Positions 1 through 8,610 of a stretch of DNA of 64,000 bases are shown here, piece by piece; the stretch's first letter is position 1, and every line of letters starts with the position of its first letter. The position numbers were made by a program, and so were the translations under genes. Origin of the DNA: Bradyrhizobium betae (GTDB lineage Bacteria > Pseudomonadota > Alphaproteobacteria > Rhizobiales > Xanthobacteraceae); assembly GCF_004123905.1 (NCBI RefSeq), contig NZ_MZXW01000053.1:310001-374000 (forward strand). The letters run 5' to 3'. Under the pieces are notes generated by a model, which saw nothing but the letters and a program-made list of their open reading frames with translations, was not told the origin of the DNA and made no database searches.

Positions 1-40
1 CGACAACAGGGAGTTCCGCCTGTCGCGGGCGGCGGAGTAG
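1..40 (+). CDS. ExbB/TolQ-type protein, last 12 codons only
   Basis: An open frame enters from the left edge and ends at a TAG at 38-40; its last residues read DNREFRLSRAAE. It stops 3 bases before the exbD start, and the usual gene order in this family is exbB-exbD-tonB, so this is most likely the C-terminus of the ExbB proton-channel subunit. Only the position and the open frame support this; the tail itself has no diagnostic motif. Confidence 0.5.
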   Translation, partial: DNREFRLSRAAE

Positions 41-43
41 GCC

Positions 44-490
44 ATGGGCGCGAAGCTCGGCGCACGTACCGGATCGCCGCTCAAGCGCGGCGTCCCTGAC
101 GATCTCGACGTCACCCATGAGATCAACGTCACGCCGTTCATCGACGTGATGCTGGTGCTGCTGATCATCTTCATGGTGGCAGCCCCGCTCGCCACCGTCG
201 ACATCGGCGTCGAGTTGCCCGCGACGGCCGCGGAGCCGGCGCCGCGGCCGGACAAGCCGATTTTTGTCACGGTGAAGCCGGATCTCACCATCGCCGTCGG
301 CGAAGACACGATGGCGCGCGACGGTCTCGCCGCTGCGCTCGACGCCGTCACCAAGGGCCGCAAGGACGAGCGCATCTATCTGCGCGCCGACAAGGCCGTC
401 TCCTATGGCGACTTGATGAAGGTGATGAACACCCTGCGCAATGCCGGCTATCTCAAGGTCGCCCTGGTCGGCCTCGACGGACGCAGCTGA
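44..490 (+). CDS. exbD: Biopolymer transport protein ExbD
   Basis: ExbD works with ExbB in the inner membrane to turn proton-motive force into movement of TonB, which drives uptake of siderophores, haem or other ligands through outer-membrane receptors. The 148-residue product has the family layout: a short cytoplasmic N-terminus, one membrane helix at about residues 28-48, and a periplasmic domain. The helix begins with the conserved INVTPFIDVML block, whose Asp34 is the proton-carrying residue of ExbD/TolR. A GGAG sits 6 bases upstream of the ATG. The stop TGA overlaps the next gene's ATG, showing translational coupling to tonB. TolR is the alternative, but the adjacent TonB-like gene favours ExbD. 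Confidence 0.92.
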   Translation: MGAKLGARTGSPLKRGVPDDLDVTHEINVTPFIDVMLVLLIIFMVAAPLATVDIGVELPATAAEPAPRPDKPIFVTVKPDLTIAVGEDTMARDGLAAALDAVTKGRKDERIYLRADKAVSYGDLMKVMNTLRNAGYLKVALVGLDGRS

Positions 491-1323
491 TGGCCGCGGC
501 GAACGCCTTTGCCCTGTACGAGTCGCTGCGAGAGCGCGAAACCGCGCGCTGGGGCGTGTCGGGCGCGGTGATCGTGGTGTTGCATATTGCCGCCGCGCTG
601 CTGGCGATGAGCTGGCTGAGGTCGCAGCCCGAGCAAGGCGTGACCCTGCCGGCGATCATGATCGATATGTCGCCGGCGACGTCGGCGCCGCAGCCGACGC
701 ATGACGATGTTGCGCCGGGGCTGTTGATGCAGGAGGCCGACGCTTCGCCGCCGGAGCCGGTGCAGCGACAGATGGTCGAAGAGACCATCGCGCCGACACC
801 GCCGCAGGAAAAGCCTGACGTCGTGGCGCCGCCGGAGCAGAAGCAGGAAGCCACACCGGCCAAGCCCGAGCCGGCGAAGATCGTGCCGGTCGAAAAGCCC
901 GCACCTTCGAGGCCGAAGGTCGTTCGTCGCGAGGCGAAGAAGCCGTCGGACGCAACGCCCGCGCCGCGCACCAGCGCGCCGCCGCGGGCCGAGCGCGAGG
1001 CGCCGATGGCATCCGCTATGAGCGCAGGTGCGGTCGCTTCAGCTGTTGCGTCCTACAATCAACGCGTCCGCGCGCATCTGATGCGCTTTCACCAATATCC
1101 GTCGAGCGGCGGCGGCGCGCGCGGCGTCGCCAGGCTGAGCTTCACCCTCAGCCGCAGCGGGCAGGTGACGTCCAGCCGTCTCGGTGGTTCGTCGGGCGTT
1201 GCCGCCTTCGACGCCCAGGCCATGTCGATGATCCGCCAGGCCTCGCCGTTTCCGCCGATCCCGGACGAGATCAAGAACGGCTCGATGAGCTTTTCGATCC
1301 CGGTGGAGTTTACGGTGCGCTAA
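490..1323 (+). CDS. tonB: TonB-family energy transducer
   Basis: TonB links the ExbB-ExbD motor to TonB-dependent receptors in the outer membrane. The 277-residue protein shows one N-terminal membrane helix (about residues 21-43), a long Pro/Glu/Lys-rich linker (about 60-170) that would span the periplasm, and a C-terminal domain (about 190-277) with the family YPSSGGGARGVA and LSFTLSRSGQV features that contacts receptor TonB boxes. It overlaps exbD by one base (ATGA type), so the genes form one operon. A palindromic repeat begins about 10 bases after the stop. No receptor gene lies in the window, so the substrate is unknown. Confidence 0.9.
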   Translation: MAAANAFALYESLRERETARWGVSGAVIVVLHIAAALLAMSWLRSQPEQGVTLPAIMIDMSPATSAPQPTHDDVAPGLLMQEADASPPEPVQRQMVEETIAPTPPQEKPDVVAPPEQKQEATPAKPEPAKIVPVEKPAPSRPKVVRREAKKPSDATPAPRTSAPPRAEREAPMASAMSAGAVASAVASYNQRVRAHLMRFHQYPSSGGGARGVARLSFTLSRSGQVTSSRLGGSSGVAAFDAQAMSMIRQASPFPPIPDEIKNGSMSFSIPVEFTVR

Positions 1324-1332
1324 ATCCACCAC

Positions 1333-1434
1333 TGGATGCCCCGGCTTGACCGGGGCATCCAGTACGCCGAGGCTGCACGCTTCTATCGCTGGCGCCCCGG
1401 CGTACTGGATCGCCCGGTCAAGCCGGGCGATGAC
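1333..1434. repeat. Intergenic palindromic repeat, 'CGCCCGGTCAAG' family
   Basis: Two long arms face each other: GATGCCCCGGCTTGACCGGG at about 1336-1355 and the matching CGCCCGGTCAAGCCGGGCGA at about 1411-1430, with GTACGCC/GGCGTAC inside. A relative lies at about 51000. It sits between converging genes (tonB and the phytase-like gene) and could act as a bidirectional transcription barrier. Confidence 0.8.
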
Positions 1435-1454
1435 CGTGTTGAGAGAGCGTCGCT

Positions 1455-2810
1455 TTACTTCGCCTTCAGAAAATCCGCGACGTCGAGCAGCATGAACTCG
1501 TCGTCGTCGGCCTTGTTGGGATCGCGGCTGGAGGAGAACGGCAAATTGTTGTCGTTGCCGACGATGATGTGGGTGTCGTCGACGCGATCGACGTTCTCGA
1601 TGGTGAAGAACGGGAAAGTGTAGACGCCGTCATTGAGGGCTTTGCGGGCCTTCTTGTCGGGATCCTGGATCTTCATCAGGTCGATATAGCCGATCTTGCG
1701 CACGGGCTTGCCGACATTGGCGTCGCTCAGCTCAATCTTGTAGACGCGCTTGAACTTGGCCACGTCAGGGAAGCAGTTCTCGCCGCGGGTGCCTTGCGGG
1801 CAGGCCTTGTCTGCGGTGCCTTCGCCGTTGTCGCGCTCGATGATGAGGCCGGCGCTCGGGTCGATCATGTTGAAATCGCCGATGGCGTTGCCGTTCTGCT
1901 CGAACACATACTGCCAGTAGCGGCCGGTGAATTTTTCCGCGGCGATGTCGAACTCAAGGATGCGGGAGGCTTCCTTGCCGTCGACCTTTTCCCAATCCTT
2001 CTTCTCGGCGTCCCACAGCGGCCCCTCGAGCAGGCCGTAGAGGAATTTGCCGTCCTTCGACGAGGCAAAGCCCTCGTAGCCCTTGGAGCGGCGCAAATTG
2101 ACGTTGGTGTAGGTCGCGCCCGGCGCGCCCGGCGTCGCCACCGCCCAGTGATCCGGCGAGCGCACCGGCTTGCCGTCGGCAATGGTCTCGAACACGCCGA
2201 GGATTTTTCCGGTCTTGTCGGCCTTCAGGATGTAGGGGCCGAACTCGTCGCCGATCCAGAAGGTGTCGCCGATGATCTGGAAGCCCTCGGTGTCGAAATC
2301 GGAGCCGGTGAGGTAGCGCTTCTGGGTGTCCTCGTGGACGATGCGGAAGGGGACCTTCTTGTCGGGATCGTGCAGGAAGATGGTCTCCTGACGCTCGATC
2401 TTGCCGCTGGCCCAATCCATCTTGTAGCGGTTGAGATACAGCATCGAGTCCGGCGAGTTGGCGCGTGCGCCCATGCCGTTGTCGGTGATCACCCAGTAGC
2501 TGCCGTCGGGCATGTGCTTGATGCCGGAATGGCCCTGCAGCGGCTGGCCCTTGAACGGCAGCGACACGCCGGTCGACCGCTCATAGGACTTGCCCATCAC
2601 GGTGCCGAGCGCGTCGACACGCTTGCCGGTGGTGTATTTGCCCGAGGTCTTGAGATCGGCGGGCGCGTCGGCCGGCGCGTCGATGAAGGTCGCGGCCGGC
2701 ATCACCACGTGGCCGGCGAGCTTGGCCGGGAATTCGCCTTCGCTCTGCGCGAGCGCCGTGCTCGCGGCGAGAATGATCGTTGCGACGGTAGAGAGAAAAG
2801 TCGCGCGCAT
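1455..2810 (-). CDS. Exported phytase-like (esterase-like) domain protein
   Basis: The 451-residue protein starts with a clear signal peptide (MRATFLSTVATIILAASTALA, cleavage near residue 21), so it should act in the periplasm or outside. The rest resembles the phytase-like beta-propeller domain family often labelled 'esterase-like activity of phytase': GHSGIKHMPDGSYWVITDNG, FDTEGFQIIGDTFWIGDEFG and a C-terminal IENVDRVDDTHIIVGNDNN. Such proteins are thought to hydrolyse phosphate esters, but the reaction is rarely shown. It is a single gene convergent with tonB. The family assignment is firm; the substrate is not known. Confidence 0.8.
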   Translation of the reverse strand: MRATFLSTVATIILAASTALAQSEGEFPAKLAGHVVMPAATFIDAPADAPADLKTSGKYTTGKRVDALGTVMGKSYERSTGVSLPFKGQPLQGHSGIKHMPDGSYWVITDNGMGARANSPDSMLYLNRYKMDWASGKIERQETIFLHDPDKKVPFRIVHEDTQKRYLTGSDFDTEGFQIIGDTFWIGDEFGPYILKADKTGKILGVFETIADGKPVRSPDHWAVATPGAPGATYTNVNLRRSKGYEGFASSKDGKFLYGLLEGPLWDAEKKDWEKVDGKEASRILEFDIAAEKFTGRYWQYVFEQNGNAIGDFNMIDPSAGLIIERDNGEGTADKACPQGTRGENCFPDVAKFKRVYKIELSDANVGKPVRKIGYIDLMKIQDPDKKARKALNDGVYTFPFFTIENVDRVDDTHIIVGNDNNLPFSSSRDPNKADDDEFMLLDVADFLKAK

Positions 2811-2938
2811 GTGCGTCTCCTGTTAGCGGACGACGCCTTATGCGGACGGCACATTGCAGTTTTGTGAAACCGGGCCAATGGCCGCAGGCGCAAGCCCCGG
2901 AGCGATCTCCGGAGCTTCGTTTGGCCTGCCGCGAAGCG

Positions 2939-3121
2939 TTATCCGCCGTAGCACGGCTGGCCGGACATTTTCCTCGCCTTGGTGCAGCGCGGGAGGTTAT
3001 TGGCCTGTGATGGCTTGCTGCTCTTCTTCGCCGCCGTCGAACTTGCGGTTTGAGCCTGCACGCTGGATGCAGCAGGGATGAGCAACAGAACGGCGGCGAC
3101 GATCAATGCCAATGTCTTCAT
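2939..3121 (-). CDS. Small secreted protein of unknown function
   Basis: A 60-residue product with a typical signal peptide (about residues 1-24, ending in VQAQ) followed by a short Ser/Lys/Thr-rich segment and two cysteines near the C-terminus (PRCTKARKMSGQPCYGG). Small exported proteins with a Cys pair are common in Rhizobiales. No function can be given. It is a single gene between the phytase-like gene and the permease remnant at 3200. Confidence 0.55.
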   Translation of the reverse strand: MKTLALIVAAVLLLIPAASSVQAQTASSTAAKKSSKPSQANNLPRCTKARKMSGQPCYGG

Positions 3122-3199
3122 GTCAAATGCTCCAGAAAATCAGAAATTAATGTTCTGGAGCCTATGCGCGCGATTTTCCGTTGTAAAGACGCCCGCAGA

Positions 3200-3265
3200 T
3201 TATTCCCTTACCGCGCCGGTCAGCGATGACACGTAGTAGTCCACGAACAGCGAATGGAAGATGGC
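3200..3265 (-). pseudogene. Displaced 3' end of a sugar ABC permease gene (copy 1)
   Basis: Read on the minus strand this stretch encodes AIFHSLFVDYYVSSLTGAVRE followed by TAA, almost the same as the C-terminus of the intact permease at 6638-7537 (AIFYSLF...GAVKE). Similarity ends upstream of AIF and there is no start codon, so it is a gene tail without a gene. Several codons differ silently from the intact copy, so it is not a recent exact copy. It marks the outer edge of the hydrolase/LysR segment. Confidence 0.8.
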
Positions 3266-3384
3266 AAAGAGGCCCACGCAGGTCGCGGACGCTCTGGGCG
3301 TTGGCCGCCGATGCAAACAGCGCGGAGGCGGCCGGAACGGTCATGGCGTCGAAGGCGGCATTCATGACCGTCCCTTCGGAGCCA

Positions 3385-4389
3385 TCAGGCAATTTTGCGG
3401 GCGAGGAAATCGCGGATCAGTGGCGCGACCTCGTCGAACCTGTCCTCGAGAAGGAAATGGCCGGAGTTGATCAGATGAAATTCCACCTGCGGCAGGTCGC
3501 GCTTGTAGGGATGCGCGCCGTCGGCGGGAAAGATGAAATCGTTCTTGCCCCAGACGATCAGCGTCGGCGGCTTGTGCTTGCGGAAATAGGCCTGCACCGC
3601 CGGATAGAGCGGCAGATTGGTCCGATAGTCATAGAACATGTCGAGCTGGATGTCGTTGTTTCCCGGCCGGTCGAGCAGCGCCTGGTCATGGACCCAGTTG
3701 TCAGGCGAAATCCGAGCCACGTCCGACATGCCGTCGGTGTACTGGAATTTGGTCGTCTCCAGCGTCAGCAGCTTCATTAGCGCCTGACGGCTCGTCGCTG
3801 ACCCGTCGGCCCAGTATTGCTTGATCGGATTCCAGAACTCCTTCAGCCCTTCATCATAGGCGTTGCCGTTCTGGACGATCAGGCCGCTGACGCGCTCGGG
3901 ATGCTTCAGCGCCAACCGCCAACCGACGGGAGCACCGTAATCCATGACGTACATCGTATAGCGCTTGACACCGAGCTGGTCGAGCAGGCCGTCGACGAGC
4001 TCGCCGAAGCGATCAAACGTGTACTTGAAAGATTCGCGCGGCGGCATGTCGCTCTGGCCATAGCCGGGGTAATCGGGGGCAATCACGTGGTAGCGATCCG
4101 CGAGTGCCGGGATCAGGTTGCGGAACATGTGCGAGGAGGTCGGGAAGCCGTGCAGCAGCAGCACAACGGGAGCGTCCTTCGGCCCGGCTTCACGATAGAA
4201 GATCTTGATCCCGTCGACCGTCTTGGTTCGATGGTAGGTGACCGGATATCCGGTGCTGGCGCGGTGGCTGCTCTGCTGCGGCTTTGCCGATGCATCCGAA
4301 GCCGCTGCAGCAACCGCCATTCCCGACAATCCAAGAACGAGGTGCCGGCGATCGAGCTTGGCTGTCGGCGTAACCCTTGCTGTAGTCAT
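3385..4389 (-). CDS. Exported alpha/beta hydrolase, haloalkane dehalogenase/epoxide hydrolase-like
   Basis: The 334-residue product has a twin-arginine type N-terminus (DRRHLVLGLSGMAVAAAASDASA), then an alpha/beta hydrolase fold: the HGFPTSS oxyanion motif, VMDYGAPVG as nucleophile elbow with Asp as nucleophile, and NSGHFLLED carrying the catalytic His. An Asp nucleophile is typical of dehalogenases and epoxide hydrolases rather than esterases. I place the start at 4389 because GGGGA lies 7 bases upstream; an ATG 9 codons earlier has no ribosome site. It is divergent from the LysR gene at 4522, its probable regulator. Substrate unknown. Confidence 0.85.
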   Translation of the reverse strand: MTTARVTPTAKLDRRHLVLGLSGMAVAAAASDASAKPQQSSHRASTGYPVTYHRTKTVDGIKIFYREAGPKDAPVVLLLHGFPTSSHMFRNLIPALADRYHVIAPDYPGYGQSDMPPRESFKYTFDRFGELVDGLLDQLGVKRYTMYVMDYGAPVGWRLALKHPERVSGLIVQNGNAYDEGLKEFWNPIKQYWADGSATSRQALMKLLTLETTKFQYTDGMSDVARISPDNWVHDQALLDRPGNNDIQLDMFYDYRTNLPLYPAVQAYFRKHKPPTLIVWGKNDFIFPADGAHPYKRDLPQVEFHLINSGHFLLEDRFDEVAPLIRDFLARKIA

Positions 4390-4521
4390 GTCGTTATCCC
4401 CAGTCAAAATACTCATATTCGCGCATAGAGGCGGCGCGGCTTCGCAGTAGCCGATTGCTGCAGTGCCGAGCAGCCGATAAGATCGGTAAGCAACTTCTCA
4501 GGATGTGGAAAGCTAGGACGT

Positions 4522-5415
4522 ATGGACCGGTTGGAGGCCATGTCGGTGATCATCGCGGTCACCGAGACCGGTAGCTTTTCAGCTGCCTCCCGGCGCCTCA
4601 ATATTCCGGTTGCGACCGTCAGCCGCACTGTGGCCGAACTCGAGTCGCGGCTGGCAGCCCAATTGTTTCAGAGATCGTCGCGTCGGACGGCGCTGACTGA
4701 TGCCGGGCGTTCCTACATCGACGCATGCAAGCGCATCGTCGAGCAGGTGGAAGAAGCTGAGCGGGAGGTTTCCGGCGAGTACAGGACCCCGAAGGGCGAT
4801 CTCGCAGTCACATCGCCATGGGGGCTGGGGCACATGCACCTGTTGCCGATCGCTCTCGGGTTCATGGACGCCTTTCCCGAGATCGCCGTGCGGCTCGTGA
4901 TGACCGACCGCATCGTCGACACGGTCGAGGAGAACATCGATGTCTCGGTTCGGATCGGCAATCTCCCGGACAGCAATATGATCGCAACGCGGGTCGGCTC
5001 GGTCCGGTTCGTGCTCTGTGCAAGCCCCGGCTATGTTGCCAAACGCGGAGAGCCGAAGGCGCCTGGAGATCTCGCGGCTCACGACTGTATCGGCATAGAC
5101 AGCCTTGCGGCTCAGCGCGCCTGGAAGTTCGTGACGGATGGCCGTGAGATCGCGGTCCCGATACGGTCGCGACTGACCGTCAGCGACTCCGAGGCAGCGA
5201 TCGAAGCCGCCGTTGCGGGCGCCGGCATCACCCGCGTGATGTCCTACAAGATGGAGGCCGCACGGCGGGCCGGAAAGCTCGTCATCATGCTCGATCAATT
5301 CGAACAGGCGCCGTGGCCGGTACATGTCGTCTATCAGGAGCGCAAGCCCATGCCGCTCAAGCTCCGTGCCTTTATTGACTGGGTCATCCCACGCCTCAAG
5401 GCGCAACTCACCTAG
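4522..5415 (+). CDS. LysR-family transcriptional regulator
   Basis: The 297-residue protein has an N-terminal winged helix-turn-helix (about residues 1-60, with GSFSAASRRLNIPVATVSRTVAELE) and a LysR substrate-binding domain. It is divergent from the hydrolase gene, with 132 bases between the starts, the usual arrangement for a LysR activator and its target. The gene ends 6 bases before a second permease-tail remnant, so hydrolase plus regulator look like one transferred unit. The inducer is unknown. Confidence 0.9.
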   Translation: MDRLEAMSVIIAVTETGSFSAASRRLNIPVATVSRTVAELESRLAAQLFQRSSRRTALTDAGRSYIDACKRIVEQVEEAEREVSGEYRTPKGDLAVTSPWGLGHMHLLPIALGFMDAFPEIAVRLVMTDRIVDTVEENIDVSVRIGNLPDSNMIATRVGSVRFVLCASPGYVAKRGEPKAPGDLAAHDCIGIDSLAAQRAWKFVTDGREIAVPIRSRLTVSDSEAAIEAAVAGAGITRVMSYKMEAARRAGKLVIMLDQFEQAPWPVHVVYQERKPMPLKLRAFIDWVIPRLKAQLT

Positions 5416-5421
5416 CTCTTG

Positions 5422-5469
5422 CTATTCCTTCGCTGCGCCCGTCAGCGATGACACGTAATAGTCCACGAA
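5422..5469 (-). pseudogene. Displaced 3' end of a sugar ABC permease gene (copy 2)
   Basis: On the minus strand these 48 bases encode FVDYYVSSLTGAAKE and a TAG stop, matching the end of the intact permease at 6638. The block GTCAGCGATGACACGTA is identical in copies 1 and 2 and differs at one base from the intact gene. There is no upstream coding sequence of the permease here. It separates the hydrolase/LysR segment from the metallo-hydrolase segment. Confidence 0.8.
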
Positions 5470-5533
5470 ATTTCTGCGGTGCTCATGTCAATCTCGTTTT
5501 CAGAATGCGGGATTGCCGATGACGGCGGGGTTC

Positions 5534-6505
5534 TCAAACGCCTTCGTAGACCAGTCGGGTGAAGAAGCCGGGGTCGATCACGAACTGCCCCCATATCGCG
5601 TCGAACGCCGCGGTCGGCTTGGCCGCAACGGTTTCGTCCCGCGTTCGCCCCTGCTTCTTGAGCCGGGCGACGTTGTCGCGGATCCCGACGAGCATCTCGC
5701 GAAAGGCCAGGAATTCGGCCTTGCTGCCGACTGGCTTGCCATGCCCGGCGATGACGATCGTGTCCTTATCCATGGCCGCGAGGTTGGCGTCGCAGGCAGC
5801 GATCATCCCGTCGATGCTGCCGCCGGTCGAATAGTCGATGAACGGATAGATGCCGTTCCAGAACAGATCGGCGACGTGAACGACGTTGGCTTCGGCGAAG
5901 GTGACGGAGATGTCGCTATCGGTGTGCGCGGGTCCGTAATATTTCAGGGCGATCGAGGCCCCGTTGAGCTTGAGCTCGTGGCTGCGGGCAAAGACCTCAC
6001 TTGGAATTCCGCCTGCGCCGAGCGGAAGGAAATTGTAGTCCCAGTCCTCGACCCGCTGCACTTCGGCGAGGTGCTTTCGGGTATTTTCCTGCGCAATGAT
6101 TTTTGCGCCCGCCGCATGCAGCCATTCGTTGCCGTCGGCGTGATCGAAGTGCCAGTGGGTGTTGACGAGGTGGGTGACGGGATCGGCGCCCAGATCGGCC
6201 AGCGCCTTGGTCAGTTGGGGACGCGAGACACGGATGCCCGCATCGATCAGCAACTTGCCGTCAGGTCCCGTCAGAACGGCGATAGTGCCTCCGGAGCCTT
6301 CGAGCACGCTGATATTTCCGCGCAGCTTGTAGGTCTTGATCGGTGAAATTGCCGCGCTGTCTTTGATCAGGCTGACAAGGCCGCGCGCTTCCGCGTAGGC
6401 CTGCCTCGGGGTGAGCCATCCGCCGGTGGCCGCGAACGCCGCGCCGCCGACGCAACACAGGCAGAAGCCGCGCCTTGAGAGTTGATGAGGTCGTGGCGAT
6501 GACAT
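5534..6505 (-). CDS. Exported metallo-beta-lactamase-fold hydrolase
   Basis: The 323-residue protein has a Tat-like leader (LSRRGFCLCCVGGAAFAATGG) and the metallo-beta-lactamase zinc motif NTHWHFDHADGNEW (HxHxDH), with further likely ligands in PAHTDSD and VIAGHGKP. Such exported MBL proteins act on varied substrates; nothing here shows beta-lactamase activity. The start at 6505 is preferred over one 13 codons upstream because GCGAGG lies just before it. It lies between permease-tail copy 2 and the intact permease, in the same direction as the permease operon. Confidence 0.85.
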   Translation of the reverse strand: MSSPRPHQLSRRGFCLCCVGGAAFAATGGWLTPRQAYAEARGLVSLIKDSAAISPIKTYKLRGNISVLEGSGGTIAVLTGPDGKLLIDAGIRVSRPQLTKALADLGADPVTHLVNTHWHFDHADGNEWLHAAGAKIIAQENTRKHLAEVQRVEDWDYNFLPLGAGGIPSEVFARSHELKLNGASIALKYYGPAHTDSDISVTFAEANVVHVADLFWNGIYPFIDYSTGGSIDGMIAACDANLAAMDKDTIVIAGHGKPVGSKAEFLAFREMLVGIRDNVARLKKQGRTRDETVAAKPTAAFDAIWGQFVIDPGFFTRLVYEGV

Positions 6506-6637
6506 GCAAGCCTCGCGATCTCGAGGGATCAACGACGGCGTCAAGGGGCGTCCCCCGCCATCTGCGCCGCAAGATCGAACGAAACGCGTCAGCGATCTAT
6601 CAGGAGTGCACGAACCTTCGCGATCGCACGGAAGCTG

Positions 6638-7537
6638 CTACTCCTTCACCGCACCTGTCAGCGAGGACACGTAGTAATCCACGAACAGCGAGTAGAAGAT
6701 CGCGACCGGCAGCGAGCCGAGCAGCGATCCCGCCATCAGCGCACCCCATTGGTAGACGTCGCCGGTGACGAGCTCGGTCAGGATCGCGACCGGCACGGTC
6801 TTGTTGGCGCCGCTCTGGATGAAGGCGAGCGCGTAGATGAACTCGTTCCAGGACAGCGTGAACGAGAAGATGCCGGCCGAGATCAGGCCGGGCACCGCCA
6901 GCGGCAGCGTGATCCGGCGCAGGATCTGGAGGCGCGTGGCGCCATCGACCAGCGCGCATTCCTCGAGCTCGTAGGGGATCGACTTGAAATAGCCGATCAG
7001 CAGCCAGGTGCAGAACGGCACCAGGAAGGTCGGATAGACCAGGATCAGCGCCAGCGGCGAGTCGAACAGGCCGAACTGCACCACCACGGTCGCCAGCGGA
7101 ATGAACAGGATCGACGGCGGCACGAGATAGGCCATATAGATGCCGAGTCCGACATAGGGACTGCCGCGGAAGCGCAGGCGCTCGATCGCGTAGGCCGCAA
7201 GCGTGCTCGCGATCAGCGACAGCGTGGTCGAGCCGATCGCCACCATCATCGTGGTCCACAGCCAGCGCGGATAGGCGGTGTCGAACAAGAGATGCTTGAT
7301 GTGGGCGAGCGTCGGCGAGGAGATCCAGAACGGGTTGTGCTCTTTGTAGTTCATCAGCTCCGCGTTCGGCTTGAACGACGTGATCGCCATCCAGTAGAAC
7401 GGAAACAGCAGGATCAGCACGAAGCAGCCGAGCGGCAGATAGATCATCATCAGCCGCCGCAGCCCGGAATCCCAGGCCATGGTGTCGGGCGCCGCTTTCG
7501 CGTCGGCGACGGCCGGTTGAGCGACGGTATCAGTCAT
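6638..7537 (-). CDS. Sugar ABC transporter permease, MalG type
   Basis: Inner-membrane subunit of a carbohydrate ABC importer. The 299 residues contain six probable membrane helices and the EAA loop that docks on the ATPase (EECALVDGATRLQILRRITLP). It overlaps the stop of the MalF-type partner by 8 bases, so the two are co-translated. Its last 21 codons occur twice more downstream as remnants at 3200 and 5422. Normally an ATPase gene would follow here; instead unrelated genes do. Confidence 0.92.
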   Translation of the reverse strand: MTDTVAQPAVADAKAAPDTMAWDSGLRRLMMIYLPLGCFVLILLFPFYWMAITSFKPNAELMNYKEHNPFWISSPTLAHIKHLLFDTAYPRWLWTTMMVAIGSTTLSLIASTLAAYAIERLRFRGSPYVGLGIYMAYLVPPSILFIPLATVVVQFGLFDSPLALILVYPTFLVPFCTWLLIGYFKSIPYELEECALVDGATRLQILRRITLPLAVPGLISAGIFSFTLSWNEFIYALAFIQSGANKTVPVAILTELVTGDVYQWGALMAGSLLGSLPVAIFYSLFVDYYVSSLTGAVKE

Positions 7538-8486
7538 TGCTCTCTCCCTGCTGCCATTTGCGGCGCGCCAGGCCGAAATAGGAAAACAGCGTCGCGAACA
7601 CCAGGAACGGGATCATCGATACCGCGATCGCCGCACCTTCGCCGAGCTCGCCGCCGGCAATACCGCGCTGGAACGCCAGCGTCGCCAGCAGATGGGTCGA
7701 GTTGCCGGGGCCACCGCGGGTGATGGCGTAGACCAGCTGGAAGTCGGTGAAGGTGAAGATGATCGAGAAGGTCATGACGATGGCGAGGATCGGCATCATC
7801 ATCGGGAAGGTGATGTAGCGAAAGCGCTGCCATGCGCTGGCGCCGTCGAGCATCGCGGCCTCGTAGAGCGAGGGCGAGATGGTCTGGAGTCCAGCGAGCA
7901 GCGAGATCGCGACAAAGGGAATGCCGCGCCAGATGTTGGCGGCGATCAGCGAGAACCGTGCCGGCCAGGGCGAGCCGAGGAAGTCGATATTGGTCGAGCG
8001 CCAGTGCAGCACGTCGACCAGCAGATAGGAGATGATCGAGAATTGCGGATCGTAGATCCACCAGAACGCCAGCGCCGAGAGCACCGTCGGCACGATCCAG
8101 GGCAGCAGGATGATCGCGCGCAGCAGGCTCTTGAACGGAAAATGGTTGTTGAGCAGCAGCGCCAGCCAGAAGCCGAGCGCGAATTTCCCGAAGGTCGCAA
8201 TGCCCGTGTAGACCACGCTGTAGAACACCGCGTTCCACCACAACGAGTCGGTGAGCAGATACTGAAAATTCTCGAGGCCGACATAGACGCCCTTGCGGCC
8301 GATCGTGGTGTCGGTGAAGGCAAGCCAGATGCCGAGGCCGAGCGGATAGGTCAGGAACACCCCGAGCAGCCCGATCGCGGGCGCAAGGCACATCACGATC
8401 AGGAACGGCTTGTAGTCGAACAGGCGGACCAGCCAGGATTGCTGGCGGTGTACAAAGGCGGGAGAAGAGAGCGTCGTCACGGACAT
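7530..8486 (-). CDS. Sugar ABC transporter permease, MalF type
   Basis: The 318-residue inner-membrane subunit pairs with the MalG-type permease at 6638. It has about six membrane helices and an EAA loop (YEAAMLDGASAWQRFRYITFP). The start at 8486 (MSVTTLSSPAF) is chosen because the longer open frame runs into an intergenic repeat at 8522-8608. The operon order is binding protein, MalF-type, MalG-type, all on the minus strand. The transported sugar or polyol cannot be told from sequence. Confidence 0.92.
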   Translation of the reverse strand: MSVTTLSSPAFVHRQQSWLVRLFDYKPFLIVMCLAPAIGLLGVFLTYPLGLGIWLAFTDTTIGRKGVYVGLENFQYLLTDSLWWNAVFYSVVYTGIATFGKFALGFWLALLLNNHFPFKSLLRAIILLPWIVPTVLSALAFWWIYDPQFSIISYLLVDVLHWRSTNIDFLGSPWPARFSLIAANIWRGIPFVAISLLAGLQTISPSLYEAAMLDGASAWQRFRYITFPMMMPILAIVMTFSIIFTFTDFQLVYAITRGGPGNSTHLLATLAFQRGIAGGELGEGAAIAVSMIPFLVFATLFSYFGLARRKWQQGESND

Positions 8487-8521
8487 TGAGGGGTTGTCCT
8501 GTCTGTGAAAGTCACCACACC

Positions 8522-8608
8522 CGTCATTGCGAGCGAAGCGAAGCAATCCAGTCTGTCTCCGCAGCTACAGTCTGGATTGCTTCGTCGCTTCGCTCCTCGC
8601 AATGACGG
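8522..8608. repeat. Intergenic palindromic repeat, 'CGTCATTGCGAG' family
   Basis: CGTCATTGCGAGCGAAGCGA at 8522 faces its complement ending CTCCTCGCAATGACGG at 8608, with CAATCCAG/CTGGATTG nested inside. It lies within the sugar ABC operon, between the binding-protein stop and the first permease start, where a stable hairpin could protect or uncouple the upstream message. Confidence 0.8.
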
Positions 8609-8610
8609 CC

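Noticed and set aside
1569..2867. 432-codon open frame on the plus strand
   Set aside because: It is the opposite-strand shadow of the phytase-like gene, which has a signal peptide and family motifs.
3162..3392. 76-codon minus-strand frame over the permease remnant
   Set aside because: It crosses the remnant in another frame; the beginning looks like a signal peptide but the rest is the out-of-frame permease tail, so a gene is not supported.
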